DNA of 64,000 nucleotides from JAYFRL01 sp034925905 (lineage in GTDB: Bacteria > Bacillota > Clostridia > Lachnospirales > Anaerotignaceae), in assembly GCA_034925905.1 (NCBI GenBank), contig JAYFRL010000008.1, positions 1 through 64,000 of the forward strand, written 5' to 3'. Each line of letters opens with the position of its first letter. Within the stretch, counting starts at the first letter, position 1. The position numbers were made by a program, and so were the translations under genes. Below the pieces are notes generated by a model that saw only the letters and a program-made list of their open reading frames with translations, had not been told where the DNA came from and ran no database searches. Positions 7,959 through 16,037 of the stretch are shown in pieces.

Positions 7959-9051
7959 GGCTTTAAATAAAAAAGAAGCCCTGATAAGAATAGTAAAACG
8001 CAATGAATTGTCGGACAGGGCTAAATTTTGGCTTGAAATAGCTTCTTTCCTGCTTGCTCTCTTTGCCGGAGGCATATTCATACTTTTTCTTGGGCATAAT
8101 CCGTTTTCTGTATATGCAACAATGGTCATCGGATGCTTCAAAAACGCAATGTCAATGCAAGCAACCGCAAGGATAATAGTTCCCTTGCTTATAACTTCCC
8201 TTGGAGTTACAATGGCTTTTAAAATGCGGTTCTGGAATATAGGCGCAGAAGGCCAGATAATAATGGGTGCTGTATTTTCCTCGTATTTTGCTTTATTTTA
8301 CAGCCATCTCCCGCATCCTGTTTTAATGACGATAATGTTTATTGCAGGGGCTTTGGGCGGAGGTCTATGGGCTCTTATACCCGGAATATTCAAGGTTAAG
8401 TTTAATACGAACGAAACCCTTTTCACCCTTATGATGAACTACATAGCATTGTATGTTATAACACTCCTTCGCGACGGTTCTTGGAGAGACCCTCATGCCG
8501 CAGGCTTTCCGAAAATAGCGACTTTTGTGGCAAACGCAAAGCTGGATAAGGTTTTGGGCGTCCATGTGGGCTGGATAATAGCGCTTATACTTGTTGTCCT
8601 CATATTCATATACCTGAAATATACAAAACAGGGCTATGAAATAAGCGTTGTCGGTGAAAGCACAGCAACGGCTACATATGCCGGAATGAATGTTAAAAAA
8701 ATAGTTTTACGCACCGTATTTTTAAGCGGAGCAATAGCCGGAATAGCCGGAATGACCCAGTCCTCCGGCTCCGATGCAACTCTTGCTTCGGGTGTTGCGG
8801 GAGGTGTAGGCTTTACGGCAATAACAGTCTCATGGCTTGCGCATCTTAACCCCTTGGGGATACTTATTATTTCTTCGCTTTTTGGAATACTCGGAAAAGG
8901 AAGCTCTATTGTCCAGTCGAGCTTTAATATTTCGTCAAACTCATCCGATATACTTCAGGGAATAATATTATTTTTTGTCCTTGCAGGAGAATTTTTTATA
9001 AGATATAAATTTGCTTGGAAAAGAAGCAATAAAGGAGGTGAAAAAGCATGA
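7951..9051 (+). CDS. Nucleoside/purine ABC transporter permease 1 (NupP-like)
   Basis: This 366-residue membrane protein of the BPD_transp_2 (LivM-like) fold has about nine hydrophobic segments starting near residue 28. The motif MAFKMRFWNIGAEGQIIMGA is characteristic of BMP-system permeases. It overlaps the ATPase gene by 8 nt and the next permease by 4 nt (ATGA), so translation is coupled. The two permeases form the heterodimeric channel. Confidence 0.9.
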   Translation: MNKALNKKEALIRIVKRNELSDRAKFWLEIASFLLALFAGGIFILFLGHNPFSVYATMVIGCFKNAMSMQATARIIVPLLITSLGVTMAFKMRFWNIGAEGQIIMGAVFSSYFALFYSHLPHPVLMTIMFIAGALGGGLWALIPGIFKVKFNTNETLFTLMMNYIALYVITLLRDGSWRDPHAAGFPKIATFVANAKLDKVLGVHVGWIIALILVVLIFIYLKYTKQGYEISVVGESTATATYAGMNVKKIVLRTVFLSGAIAGIAGMTQSSGSDATLASGVAGGVGFTAITVSWLAHLNPLGILIISSLFGILGKGSSIVQSSFNISSNSSDILQGIILFFVLAGEFFIRYKFAWKRSNKGGEKA

Positions 9052-10007
9052 ATTGGGTAACGCTTCAAAACATGCTTTTTGCTGCCGTTGTTTCTGGAAC
9101 CCCTATACTTTTTGGAACCTTAGGCGAAATAATAAATGAAAAGGCTGGGCATCTTAATCTCGGCGTCCAGGGAATGATGGCAATCGGCGGGTGTGCAGGG
9201 TTTATGGCCGGATATTTTTCGGGCAGCCTCACTTTTGCCATAATAGCCTCGTTTATTGCAGGCTCCCTTGCTTCTTTGATATATGCCTTTTTAACTGTCA
9301 CGATGATGGCAAACCAAAATGTTACGGGCCTTGCGCTTACAACATTTGGCGTGGCTCTTGCAAACTTCATAGGGAAAACCGTTTTAAACAGCATTGGCGT
9401 TGGGACCCTTAAGCTCCCGGAAAATCTTAATGTGCGTCTTTCTTCCATCGTTTTACCAAGCTTAAGCCAGATACCGGTTATAGGCAAACTCTTTTTTTCA
9501 TATAATGTATTCGTATATCTGGCGGTTACAATCGCTATAATATTTACAATCTATCTCCACCGCACTAAAACTGGGCGCAATCTCCGCGCTATAGGAGAAA
9601 ACCCGGCCTCTGCGGATGCTGCTGGCATAAATGTTGTTAAATACAAATATTTAAACCTTTTAATGGGCGGTGGAATATGCGGCATAGGCGGAGCTTATGC
9701 TTCCATGATGGTTAATAACGGCGTTTGGATAGACAATAACATCTGTGAATTTGGATGGATAGCAGTTGCCCTTGTTATCTTTGCTTCCTGGAATCCCTCA
9801 AAGGCTATACTTGGAGCCTTCCTTTTCGGACTTTTAAAGGTTTTAAGATATTATATGCCAAGCAATATATCCATTCCAAACGGAGTTTATGATATGCTGC
9901 CCTTCCTTATGACGGCATTTGTGCTTGTAATAACATCAATCAAAAATTCCAGGGAAAAATCTCAGCCAATGGCCTGTGGATTAAATTATTACAGGGAAGA
10001 GCGGTAA
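9048..10007 (+). CDS. Nucleoside/purine ABC transporter permease 2 (NupQ-like)
   Basis: This 319-residue permease is the partner of the preceding subunit. The family motif is seen in GEIINEKAGHLNLGVQGMM near the N-terminus and GRNLRAIGENPASADAAGI in the cytoplasmic loop. It has about eight or nine membrane segments. It is the last gene of the xpt-BMP-ATPase-permease series and is followed by a strong terminator at 10079-10114. An AAGGAGG site within the previous gene precedes its ATG. Confidence 0.9.
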   Translation: MNWVTLQNMLFAAVVSGTPILFGTLGEIINEKAGHLNLGVQGMMAIGGCAGFMAGYFSGSLTFAIIASFIAGSLASLIYAFLTVTMMANQNVTGLALTTFGVALANFIGKTVLNSIGVGTLKLPENLNVRLSSIVLPSLSQIPVIGKLFFSYNVFVYLAVTIAIIFTIYLHRTKTGRNLRAIGENPASADAAGINVVKYKYLNLLMGGGICGIGGAYASMMVNNGVWIDNNICEFGWIAVALVIFASWNPSKAILGAFLFGLLKVLRYYMPSNISIPNGVYDMLPFLMTAFVLVITSIKNSREKSQPMACGLNYYREER

Positions 10008-10078
10008 ACCTAACCGGCTTAACTTCATCATGATATCAGAAAAATAAGATCTAAGCTTTTTATGTAAATCGCTTTAAT

Positions 10079-10114
10079 AATAGAAAAAGGACTCCAAAGA
10101 GTCCTTTTTCTATT
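10079..10114. terminator. Bidirectional terminator between the purine transporter and the anti-sigma gene
   Basis: A 15-bp perfect inverted repeat (10079-10093 with 10100-10114) around a 6-nt loop has A runs on the left arm and T runs on the right. It terminates both the plus-strand transporter operon and the minus-strand sigma operon, whose last gene ends at 10120. Confidence 0.85.
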
Positions 10115-10119
10115 ATCTT

Positions 10120-10881
10120 TTATTCTACATCTATTATCTCTTTTGCCATTCCGATAAGATCTTCTTCCCCAAGCTCAGAATCGATGCCAAGCAAAGAATA
10201 TGATATTCCACCGTCTATCCATCTTATTGACTGGATTTCTGAAATTTCAACTTCTTGTGAACCAAAGCTGAATATATATTTACCGGAAGTTTCATCTTCT
10301 TTATCCTGTTTAGTCATTTCATAATCTGAAGGAACTATTTTATTAATATATGAAAAATAATTAAGGTCTATCCCTTCATATGTGCATACGATTTTGCTGT
10401 TTTCATCGCCGTTGTAATCGGCATCGCTCTCCATAAAAAGATTTAATATGCCTTCGGTATTTTTATAAGTAATCCCTACAGACTTAAATTCTTTCATTAT
10501 GTTGTCTTCTTCATCCAAGGCTTGCTTGTTTATTGCCTTAGCCGAATCAAAGGAGTATCCGTTTTCAAAGGCTTCAAGAAGCTTTGGAGACATTCCCGCG
10601 TCCTTTTCAATCTGTTTTTCTGTTGGCATTGATGTATACTCGGGTGTTGAACTTGAAATTGACAAAAAAGATGTTATTTTACCCGTTGCAAAAACTGTTG
10701 TGCCTATTATAAAAGTAGCGGCAATAGCCACTATGGCTCCTTTTCTTAATTTCATGCTCCTGATTTTTTCTTTCATTTTATCATTCTCCTTATTTTCTAA
10801 GCTATATAACGCCGACTCTATTTTATTATGAAATCCTTTTGGAGTATCGGGAAAGGCTTTGTTCCAATCGTACTTATGCAT
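10120..10881 (-). CDS. Putative membrane anti-sigma factor
   Basis: The 253-residue protein has a short cytosolic N-terminal part (1-47), a single membrane segment (about 48-66, GAIVAIAATFIIGTTVFATG) and an acidic extracellular domain resembling DUF4367/DUF4179-like sensor regions. It follows an ECF sigma gene by 2 nt (GGAG site 5 nt before the ATG). That pairing is the main reason to call it an anti-sigma factor: it should hold the sigma at the membrane until a cell-surface signal releases it. No zinc-binding HxxxCxxC motif is seen. Confidence 0.6.
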   Translation of the reverse strand: MHKYDWNKAFPDTPKGFHNKIESALYSLENKENDKMKEKIRSMKLRKGAIVAIAATFIIGTTVFATGKITSFLSISSSTPEYTSMPTEKQIEKDAGMSPKLLEAFENGYSFDSAKAINKQALDEEDNIMKEFKSVGITYKNTEGILNLFMESDADYNGDENSKIVCTYEGIDLNYFSYINKIVPSDYEMTKQDKEDETSGKYIFSFGSQEVEISEIQSIRWIDGGISYSLLGIDSELGEEDLIGMAKEIIDVE

Positions 10882-10883
10882 TT

Positions 10884-11351
10884 TTACTCCTCGCTTTCCA
10901 ACTTATTTTTTAATATTTTTCTTCCTCTTGACAGCCTGCTTTTAACTGTTCCCAACGGAATTTTTAAGATACTTTTTATTTCCTCCAGAGAATAGCCCTC
11001 AACGTAATAAAGCACAACCGCAATTCTTATTCTAGGTTCAAGGCATGTAAGCTCACCATATAGCTCCATGTAATCCTTGCTTTCATATTCTTCTTCAGAT
11101 AAAGAATCCTCATAAGAGATAACCGGGCGCTTTTTTCTTAGGATTTTATAACATTCGTTTATCATAATCCTTATAAGCCATGTCCTAAAATATTGCTCGT
11201 CCTTTAACGTATACAGCTTTTCATAAGCTTTTAAAACAGCCTCGGAAACTGCATCCTCGCAATCAGCTTCGTTTATTAAGATTGATTTTGAGATATGATA
11301 TAAAACAGACTCAGCGTCAATTATATTTTGTGAAAATGTATTGTTGTCCAA
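10884..11351 (-). CDS. ECF-type RNA polymerase sigma factor
   Basis: The 155-residue sigma-70-family protein contains only regions 2 and 4. Region 2 includes DAVSEAVLKAYEKL and FRTWLIRIMINECYK; region 4 includes LEEIKSILKIPLGTVKSRLSRGRKIL, the helix-turn-helix that reads -35 elements. The start is a TTG at 11351 with AAGGAA upstream. It is co-transcribed with a membrane anti-sigma gene. A minus-strand promoter with ECF-like elements at 11411-11437 suggests autoregulation. Confidence 0.88.
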   Translation of the reverse strand: MDNNTFSQNIIDAESVLYHISKSILINEADCEDAVSEAVLKAYEKLYTLKDEQYFRTWLIRIMINECYKILRKKRPVISYEDSLSEEEYESKDYMELYGELTCLEPRIRIAVVLYYVEGYSLEEIKSILKIPLGTVKSRLSRGRKILKNKLESEE

Positions 11352-11410
11352 TGGCTCTATTCCTTTCCCAAAGCAAACTAAAACGGCCGTTATTTGCTTT
11401 TACACTTATT

Positions 11411-11437
11411 AGATACTTTTAAACCGTTTAAGGTTCA
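11411..11437 (-). promoter_or_regulatory. Candidate autoregulated ECF promoter
   Basis: On the minus strand TGAACC (11432-11437) is followed after 15 nt by GTATCT (11411-11416), about 60 nt before the sigma start codon. The AAC in the -35 and a GTATC-like -10 are typical of ECF promoters. The spacer holds an AAACGGTTT palindrome. Confidence 0.4.
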
Positions 11438-11451
11438 TTTTTATTTTAAAA

Positions 11452-11493
11452 AATAAAAGCCTTTAAATTTTCAAAAATTTAAAGGCTTTTATT
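11452..11493. terminator. Terminator downstream of azlD
   Basis: Long AT-rich inverted repeats (about 11452-11471 and 11475-11493) with AAAGCC/GGCTTT in the stem lie immediately after the azlD stop at 11495. The A/T runs on both flanks let it work on either strand. Confidence 0.7.
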
Positions 11494-11494
11494 A

Positions 11495-11827
11495 CTAAAA
11501 TACCGTTTGGATTAAAATCATATAAACAGCAGTGCCTCCGCCTATACTAAAAAGGACATTCCTTTTCCATAAATGAAAAACTATAACCGCAACGGAGGCA
11601 ACGATTTCCGGAAGCGCAAATGGAAAAGCATAAAAAGAGACACTTTTAAAGCAAAATACTACTAAAAGGCCCATAGTCGCAGCCGGAAGAACCTTCCCAA
11701 GATAACCTACAAACTCAGGCACTTCTTTGTTCTCAGGAAACAATATAAACGGCGTAAACCTGGTTACCATTGTTCCTAAAGCTACAGCAATTATGGTTAT
11801 TAGCGTCTCCAAAGGGGTTAATTGCAT
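11495..11827 (-). CDS. azlD: Branched-chain amino acid export protein AzlD
   Basis: This 110-residue membrane protein, with four hydrophobic segments, is the small subunit of AzlCD. It contains VTRFTPFILFPE and LGKVLPAATMGLLVVFC, typical of the family. AzlCD exports branched-chain amino acids and analogues. The gene overlaps azlC by 10 nt and has GGGAGG upstream of its ATG within azlC. Confidence 0.88.
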   Translation of the reverse strand: MQLTPLETLITIIAVALGTMVTRFTPFILFPENKEVPEFVGYLGKVLPAATMGLLVVFCFKSVSFYAFPFALPEIVASVAVIVFHLWKRNVLFSIGGGTAVYMILIQTVF

Positions 11828-12519
11828 AGTTTATTCCTCCCGGCTGTGAGTATTGCTAAAATTAAAACCATTGACGGTATAACTAAATTTTTCTCTCCGA
11901 AAACCATAAGGCATAAAACCGTAGAAAAAAGACCTATAATACACGGAATCCTGTTTTCTTTCTTTTTCCATTGTTCAAGAAAAAGCACTAAAAATAATGC
12001 CGTTAAGGCAAAATCCATACCTTCTGTGTTAAAATTTATGGAAGTTCCTATAAGGCTTCCCAAAAATGTTCCTAAAAGCCAATATATATAATTAAGAAAA
12101 GATATCGCAAAATAAAAATCGCTCTTTTTAACATCCTTTGGAGGAGTTGCCCCTGATGAAATTGAAAAGGTCTCATCACAAAGAGTGTATATCAAAAAAC
12201 CTTTTACCTTTCCGACGCCTTTATATTTTTCAAGCATTGATATCCCATAAAACAAATGCCTTGCATTTACAAGCAGACTAAGCAAAAAAGCCTGGAAAGG
12301 ATTAAAAGCAATTGTAAGTAATGTTATAGCAACAAATTGCATACTGCCGCAAAAAGCAACAGCACTCATAAGCATTGCCCAAAAAAAACCATATCCCTTT
12401 GTTTGCATTAAAACCCCATAAGCCATGCCTAAGGTCACAAACCCCGCAAGCACAGGCAAAGTATACGGAAAAGCAGCAGTAAAAGCTTTGGTTTTCAAAT
12501 ACTTAAAATCCTTTTTCAA
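11818..12519 (-). CDS. azlC: Branched-chain amino acid export permease AzlC
   Basis: AzlC is the large subunit of the branched-chain amino acid exporter. Family features are PVLAGFVTLGMAYGVLM, AFCGSMQFVAITLL and LVNARHLFYGISM, across about seven membrane segments in 233 residues. Start choice: an ATG at 12525 lies only 1 nt from GGAG, whereas an in-frame TTG at 12519 lies 7 nt from it, so I prefer the TTG. It heads the azlCD operon. Confidence 0.88.
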   Translation of the reverse strand: MKKDFKYLKTKAFTAAFPYTLPVLAGFVTLGMAYGVLMQTKGYGFFWAMLMSAVAFCGSMQFVAITLLTIAFNPFQAFLLSLLVNARHLFYGISMLEKYKGVGKVKGFLIYTLCDETFSISSGATPPKDVKKSDFYFAISFLNYIYWLLGTFLGSLIGTSINFNTEGMDFALTALFLVLFLEQWKKKENRIPCIIGLFSTVLCLMVFGEKNLVIPSMVLILAILTAGRNKLCN

Positions 12520-12680
12520 TACCATTCTCCTTTAAACTACAGATATATTTTAAAAGTATAGCTTAAAGCTTTTTTAAATGCAATCTCAAAAAAAATTAAT
12601 GCCTATACAAAATTTTAGTTTGAATTTTAAAATATTTTTGTAAATATTATATAAAAATAAAATATGTTAAATAAATATGT

Positions 12681-12709
12681 TGAATGAAAATTAAAGCTGT
12701 GATATCATA
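12681..12709 (+). promoter_or_regulatory. Promoter of the uraA leader
   Basis: TTGAAT (12681-12686) and TATCAT (12704-12709) are 17 nt apart, and TG at 12701-12702 makes it an extended -10. The predicted start near 12716 leaves a short untranslated stretch before the leader Shine-Dalgarno site. The rest of 12520-12680 is AT-rich with no gene seen. Confidence 0.65.
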
Positions 12710-12737
12710 TTAAAAATTGTGTTTGGAGGAAGAAAAA

Positions 12738-12872
12738 ATGGTTAAGCGAGAAATAATTCCCATTTCGTTTTTAACGGATTTTTTTCTCTCTTTAATTTTC
12801 TCTTTTCTTAGCCCTTCATATCACAACAAAAGTATCTATAATTTTTTTAATATTAGCATTGGTATTTCTTAA
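12738..12872 (+). CDS. 44-residue leader peptide of the uracil permease gene
   Basis: This short frame has a strong TTTGGAGGAAG site before its ATG. It encodes 44 residues beginning MVKREIIPISFL, rich in Phe, Leu, Ile and Ser, because the message contains long U runs (about 12775-12815). Its TAA (12870-12872) lies in the loop of an intrinsic terminator placed before uraA. A ribosome that keeps close to RNA polymerase would cover and block the hairpin. This arrangement (U-rich pause tract, leader ORF, terminator overlapped by the ORF end, pyrimidine gene downstream) matches the logic of E. coli pyrBI attenuation. The peptide sequence itself is probably unimportant. Confidence 0.65.
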   Translation: MVKREIIPISFLTDFFLSLIFSFLSPSYHNKSIYNFFNISIGIS

Positions 12873-12896
12873 AAGAAAAACCGATGCTTATTTTTT
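12855..12896 (+). terminator. Attenuator terminator upstream of uraA
   Basis: A 15-16 bp stem (12855-12870 with 12873-12888, one wobble and one mismatch) is followed by a T-rich run to 12896. It would end leader transcripts at about 180 nt. It overlaps the last codons and stop of the leader ORF and lies about 40 nt before the uraA start. Confidence 0.8.
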
Positions 12897-12937
12897 GCAC
12901 TTTTAACATATTTCAATCTTTAGAAGGAGAAGAGAAA

Positions 12938-14260
12938 ATGAGTGACGAAAAAAGGAAATTTGGAGAAGACGCAATTTATGATGCAAAAACACTTGGAATA
13001 CCTAAAATGCTTCTTTTAGGCTTACAGCATGTTTTTGCAATGTTCGGAGCAACCGTTTTGGTCCCGCTTATTACAGGGCTTAACGTGTCAACCACCCTGC
13101 TTATGGCCGGTCTTGGAACATTGCTGTTCCACTTTATAACAAAGGGCAAAGTCCCTGCATTCTTAGGCTCTTCCTTTGCATTCTTAGGTGGATTTGCCGC
13201 AGTTGCCCCTATGCTTGCCGACGGCAGCCCGAATACCGAAATGCTCCCCTACGCCTGCGGAGGAGTAGTTGCAGCTGGCCTTGTTTATGTTGTTGTTTCA
13301 GGGCTTATACATGTGTTTGGCATTAAAAAAGTAATGCGGTTTTTCCCGCCTATAGTAACAGGCCCAATTATAATTTCAATAGGACTTATCCTCGCTCCTT
13401 CAGCCATATCAAACGCAAGCCAAAACTGGCTTTTAGCCGTTATAGCTCTTGCAACTATAATACTTTGCAATATCTGGGGGAAAGGAATGATTAAAATTAT
13501 CCCCATAATCCTTGGAATAGGTATTTCATATATCATAGCAATATTCATGGGAGTAGTTGATTTCACTGCTGTTTCGGAAGCTAAATTCCTCCAGCCCGCT
13601 CCTATAACAATAGCAAAATTTGATATAAGCGCTATACTCACAATAATGCCTATAGCTCTTGCCGCAATGATGGAGCATATAGGAGACATAGCTGCAATAA
13701 GTGCAACGGTTGGTAAAAACTTTATCGCAGATCCAGGTCTTGCAAAAACACTCCTTGGAGACGGGCTTGCAACAAGCCTTGCAGGAATGTTCGGAGGTCC
13801 TGCAAATACGACTTATGGCGAAAACACAGGTGTTTTAGCTTTAACAAAGGTTTACGACCCAAAGGTTATAGAAATAGCTGCCATTATAGCTGTTTTGCTC
13901 TCCTTCATACCTAAATTCGATGCAATAGTAAACACTATTCCAACTGCTATAATAGGCGGGATTTCTTTAATACTCTACGGAATGATATCCGCCATAGGCA
14001 TAAGAAATGTTGTTGAAAACCAGGTTGATTTCACAAAATCAAGGAACCTTATAATCGCAGCCGTAATACTTGTTAGCGCTCTCGGGTTCAACAGCTTCGG
14101 AGGTCTCACAATAGTTTCAACTGAATCTTTCACAATAACCCTTTCAGGACTTGCAATAGCTGCAATACTCGGTATCTTTTTAAATGCGATCCTTCCAGGC
14201 AATGATTATGAATTCGGAAAAGATTTAACAGGTGATACATCAGCAAATTTACAGTTATAA
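12938..14260 (+). CDS. uraA: Uracil permease (NCS2 family)
   Basis: This 440-residue proton-coupled nucleobase transporter imports uracil. Key features are QHVFAMFGATVLVPLITGL in TM1 and the substrate-region motif NTTYGENTGVLALT, typical of uracil rather than xanthine or urate carriers, plus about 14 membrane segments. I chose the ATG at 12938 (GAAGGAG upstream) over a longer frame reaching back into the attenuator. Regulation is probably by the leader ORF and terminator described at 12738-12896. A strong hairpin follows at 14297-14330. Confidence 0.92.
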   Translation: MSDEKRKFGEDAIYDAKTLGIPKMLLLGLQHVFAMFGATVLVPLITGLNVSTTLLMAGLGTLLFHFITKGKVPAFLGSSFAFLGGFAAVAPMLADGSPNTEMLPYACGGVVAAGLVYVVVSGLIHVFGIKKVMRFFPPIVTGPIIISIGLILAPSAISNASQNWLLAVIALATIILCNIWGKGMIKIIPIILGIGISYIIAIFMGVVDFTAVSEAKFLQPAPITIAKFDISAILTIMPIALAAMMEHIGDIAAISATVGKNFIADPGLAKTLLGDGLATSLAGMFGGPANTTYGENTGVLALTKVYDPKVIEIAAIIAVLLSFIPKFDAIVNTIPTAIIGGISLILYGMISAIGIRNVVENQVDFTKSRNLIIAAVILVSALGFNSFGGLTIVSTESFTITLSGLAIAAILGIFLNAILPGNDYEFGKDLTGDTSANLQL

Positions 14261-14296
14261 ATAAAAGCTCTGAATAACAATTTAAAATGAAAAACC

Positions 14297-14330
14297 AGGA
14301 ACCCCCATGTATTGATACATGGGGGTTCCT
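14297..14330 (+). terminator. Terminator-like hairpin after uraA
   Basis: A perfect 16-bp GC-containing stem (14297-14312 with 14315-14330) has a 2-nt nominal loop. The following T tract is short (TTTG), so its efficiency is uncertain. Confidence 0.65.
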
Positions 14331-14373
14331 TTGCATTGATTTGTCTTAGAAATTCTAAGCGTTTGGTTTAAAC

Positions 14374-14411
14374 CAAAAAAATAACCGGCTTGGCAGGTGT
14401 CAAACCAGTTA
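14374..14411 (-). terminator. Terminator of the gpsA operon
   Basis: On the minus strand, an 11-bp stem with two G-U pairs (14401-14411 with 14382-14392) is followed by T7 directly downstream of the gpsA stop at 14423. Confidence 0.75.
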
Positions 14412-14422
14412 TAATAATGTCC

Positions 14423-15421
14423 TTAATCTAAGGCTTCTTCTTTTTTATCTCTCATCATAAGATCCAAAACAGCCTGTCTTGGGTCTTTGCCCTCAAAAAG
14501 AACGCTTTTTATTTCTCTTGCTATAGGCATTCTTACATTATATTTATCTGCAAGGGCGTTTATCGATTTCGCGGTATTCACGCCCTCCACAACCATATGA
14601 ACTTCTTTAAGCGCTTCTTCAAGCGTTTTGCCCTGCCCAAGAAGTATCCCGGCACGCCTGTTTCTGGAATGCATGCTCGTACAGGTAACTATAAGGTCTC
14701 CCATACCGGAAAGCCCCATGAATGTCTCCTGCTTTCCTCCCATGGCTTTGCCCAAGCGTCCTATTTCAACCATACCTCGTGTCATAAGCGCGGCTTTTGT
14801 ATTGTCCCCATAGCCAAGCCCGTCCGACATTCCTGCGGCTAAGGCAATAACATTCTTTAAAGCCGCACCAAGCTCAACCCCTATAACGTCGGTGTTTGTA
14901 TATATCCTGAAATTCTGGTTCATAAGTTCTACCTGAAGCTCTTTTGCAAGCTCAATATCGCTTGAAGCTATAACGCATGCAGTCGGTATATCTCGCCCTA
15001 CTTCTTCCGCATGGCTCGGCCCTGAAAGCACGCAAACCTTATTGTTTGGGAAACACTCGCAAAGAACCTCCGAAAGCCTCATAAGCGATGATTCTTCCAT
15101 ACCTTTTGCAACATTTAATATAACCTGATTTGGTTTAACATAAGGAATGAATTTTTCCATGTTAACCCTTACAAACTTGGAAGGGATAGCTGTTATCACA
15201 ATGTCTGCATCTAAAACACATTCTTCTGGTGAAGTGGTTATTTTTAAACTGTCTTTTATTTCAACTCCGGGAAGAAATTCCTTATTTTCTTTGTTTTTTC
15301 TTATTTCAGAAGCCTCTTCCTCTTTCCATGACCACATAGTTACATCGTGCCCATATTTATCAAACATAACTGCCAGGGCTGTGCCCCAGCTTCCAGAGCC
15401 TATAATGGCAATCTTCTTCAT
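14423..15421 (-). CDS. gpsA: NAD(P)H-dependent glycerol-3-phosphate dehydrogenase
   Basis: GpsA reduces dihydroxyacetone phosphate to sn-glycerol 3-phosphate for phospholipid synthesis. The 332-residue protein begins with the dinucleotide fold IAIIGSGSWGTALA. It carries the catalytic-lysine region GVELGAALKNVIALAAG and the C-terminal GLSGMGDLIVTCTS and SRNRRAG motifs. It follows plsY by 6 nt, so supply of glycerol 3-phosphate and its acylation are encoded together. Confidence 0.95.
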   Translation of the reverse strand: MKKIAIIGSGSWGTALAVMFDKYGHDVTMWSWKEEEASEIRKNKENKEFLPGVEIKDSLKITTSPEECVLDADIVITAIPSKFVRVNMEKFIPYVKPNQVILNVAKGMEESSLMRLSEVLCECFPNNKVCVLSGPSHAEEVGRDIPTACVIASSDIELAKELQVELMNQNFRIYTNTDVIGVELGAALKNVIALAAGMSDGLGYGDNTKAALMTRGMVEIGRLGKAMGGKQETFMGLSGMGDLIVTCTSMHSRNRRAGILLGQGKTLEEALKEVHMVVEGVNTAKSINALADKYNVRMPIAREIKSVLFEGKDPRQAVLDLMMRDKKEEALD

Positions 15422-15427
15422 ATAATA

Positions 15428-16036
15428 TCACTCCTTACTTTTTTTAAAGCTTATTCTTCTTTCCGTTCCGTTTAAAAGCCTTGATATGTTTGCTTTGTGC
15501 TTATATACCGCAAGGATGCCCAGCGCAAGTATTATTAAAAAAATCTCCGAAGAAAAGCCCCTAAAATACACTATAAACGGGAGCGTCGACGAAAAAGCAA
15601 GAGAACCCGCAGAAACATATCCTGTTATAGAAAGGGTCCCTATTCCAAAAATCGCCGCAAGCAATACAGAAACAGGATCATAAAAGCCAAGGCAGAGCAG
15701 CATGCCTATCATTGAAGCTATACCTTTCCCTCCTTTAAACTTCAGGTAAAACGGAAAGTCATGGCCTAAAACAACTCCGGCACATGCATATACACCAAAA
15801 AGTATGTCTTTAAATATAATTCTGCATATAACAAAAGCCGCCACTGCTTTAAATATATCGCAAATTATTGTTACCAATCCTGCTTTTTTGCCTAAGACCC
15901 TTAAAGCATTTGTGCTGCCAATATTCCCGCTGCCAAAATCGCGGATATCTATTCCTTTCATGGTCTTTCCTACAAAAAAAGCTGATTGTATAAGACCTAA
16001 AACATAGCCTATGGCAATAGAAATAATCTTTCCCAT
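15428..16036 (-). CDS. plsY: Acyl-phosphate:glycerol-3-phosphate acyltransferase
   Basis: PlsY transfers the acyl group from acyl phosphate to glycerol 3-phosphate at the membrane. The 202-residue protein shows the three conserved motifs: DFGSGNIGSTNALRVLGKKAG, the GHDFPFYLKFKGGKG region, and SLAFSSTLP in the later loop, with about five membrane segments. It lies between der (2 nt) and gpsA (6 nt) in one operon. Confidence 0.94.
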   Translation of the reverse strand: MGKIISIAIGYVLGLIQSAFFVGKTMKGIDIRDFGSGNIGSTNALRVLGKKAGLVTIICDIFKAVAAFVICRIIFKDILFGVYACAGVVLGHDFPFYLKFKGGKGIASMIGMLLCLGFYDPVSVLLAAIFGIGTLSITGYVSAGSLAFSSTLPFIVYFRGFSSEIFLIILALGILAVYKHKANISRLLNGTERRISFKKSKE

Positions 16037-16037
16037 A

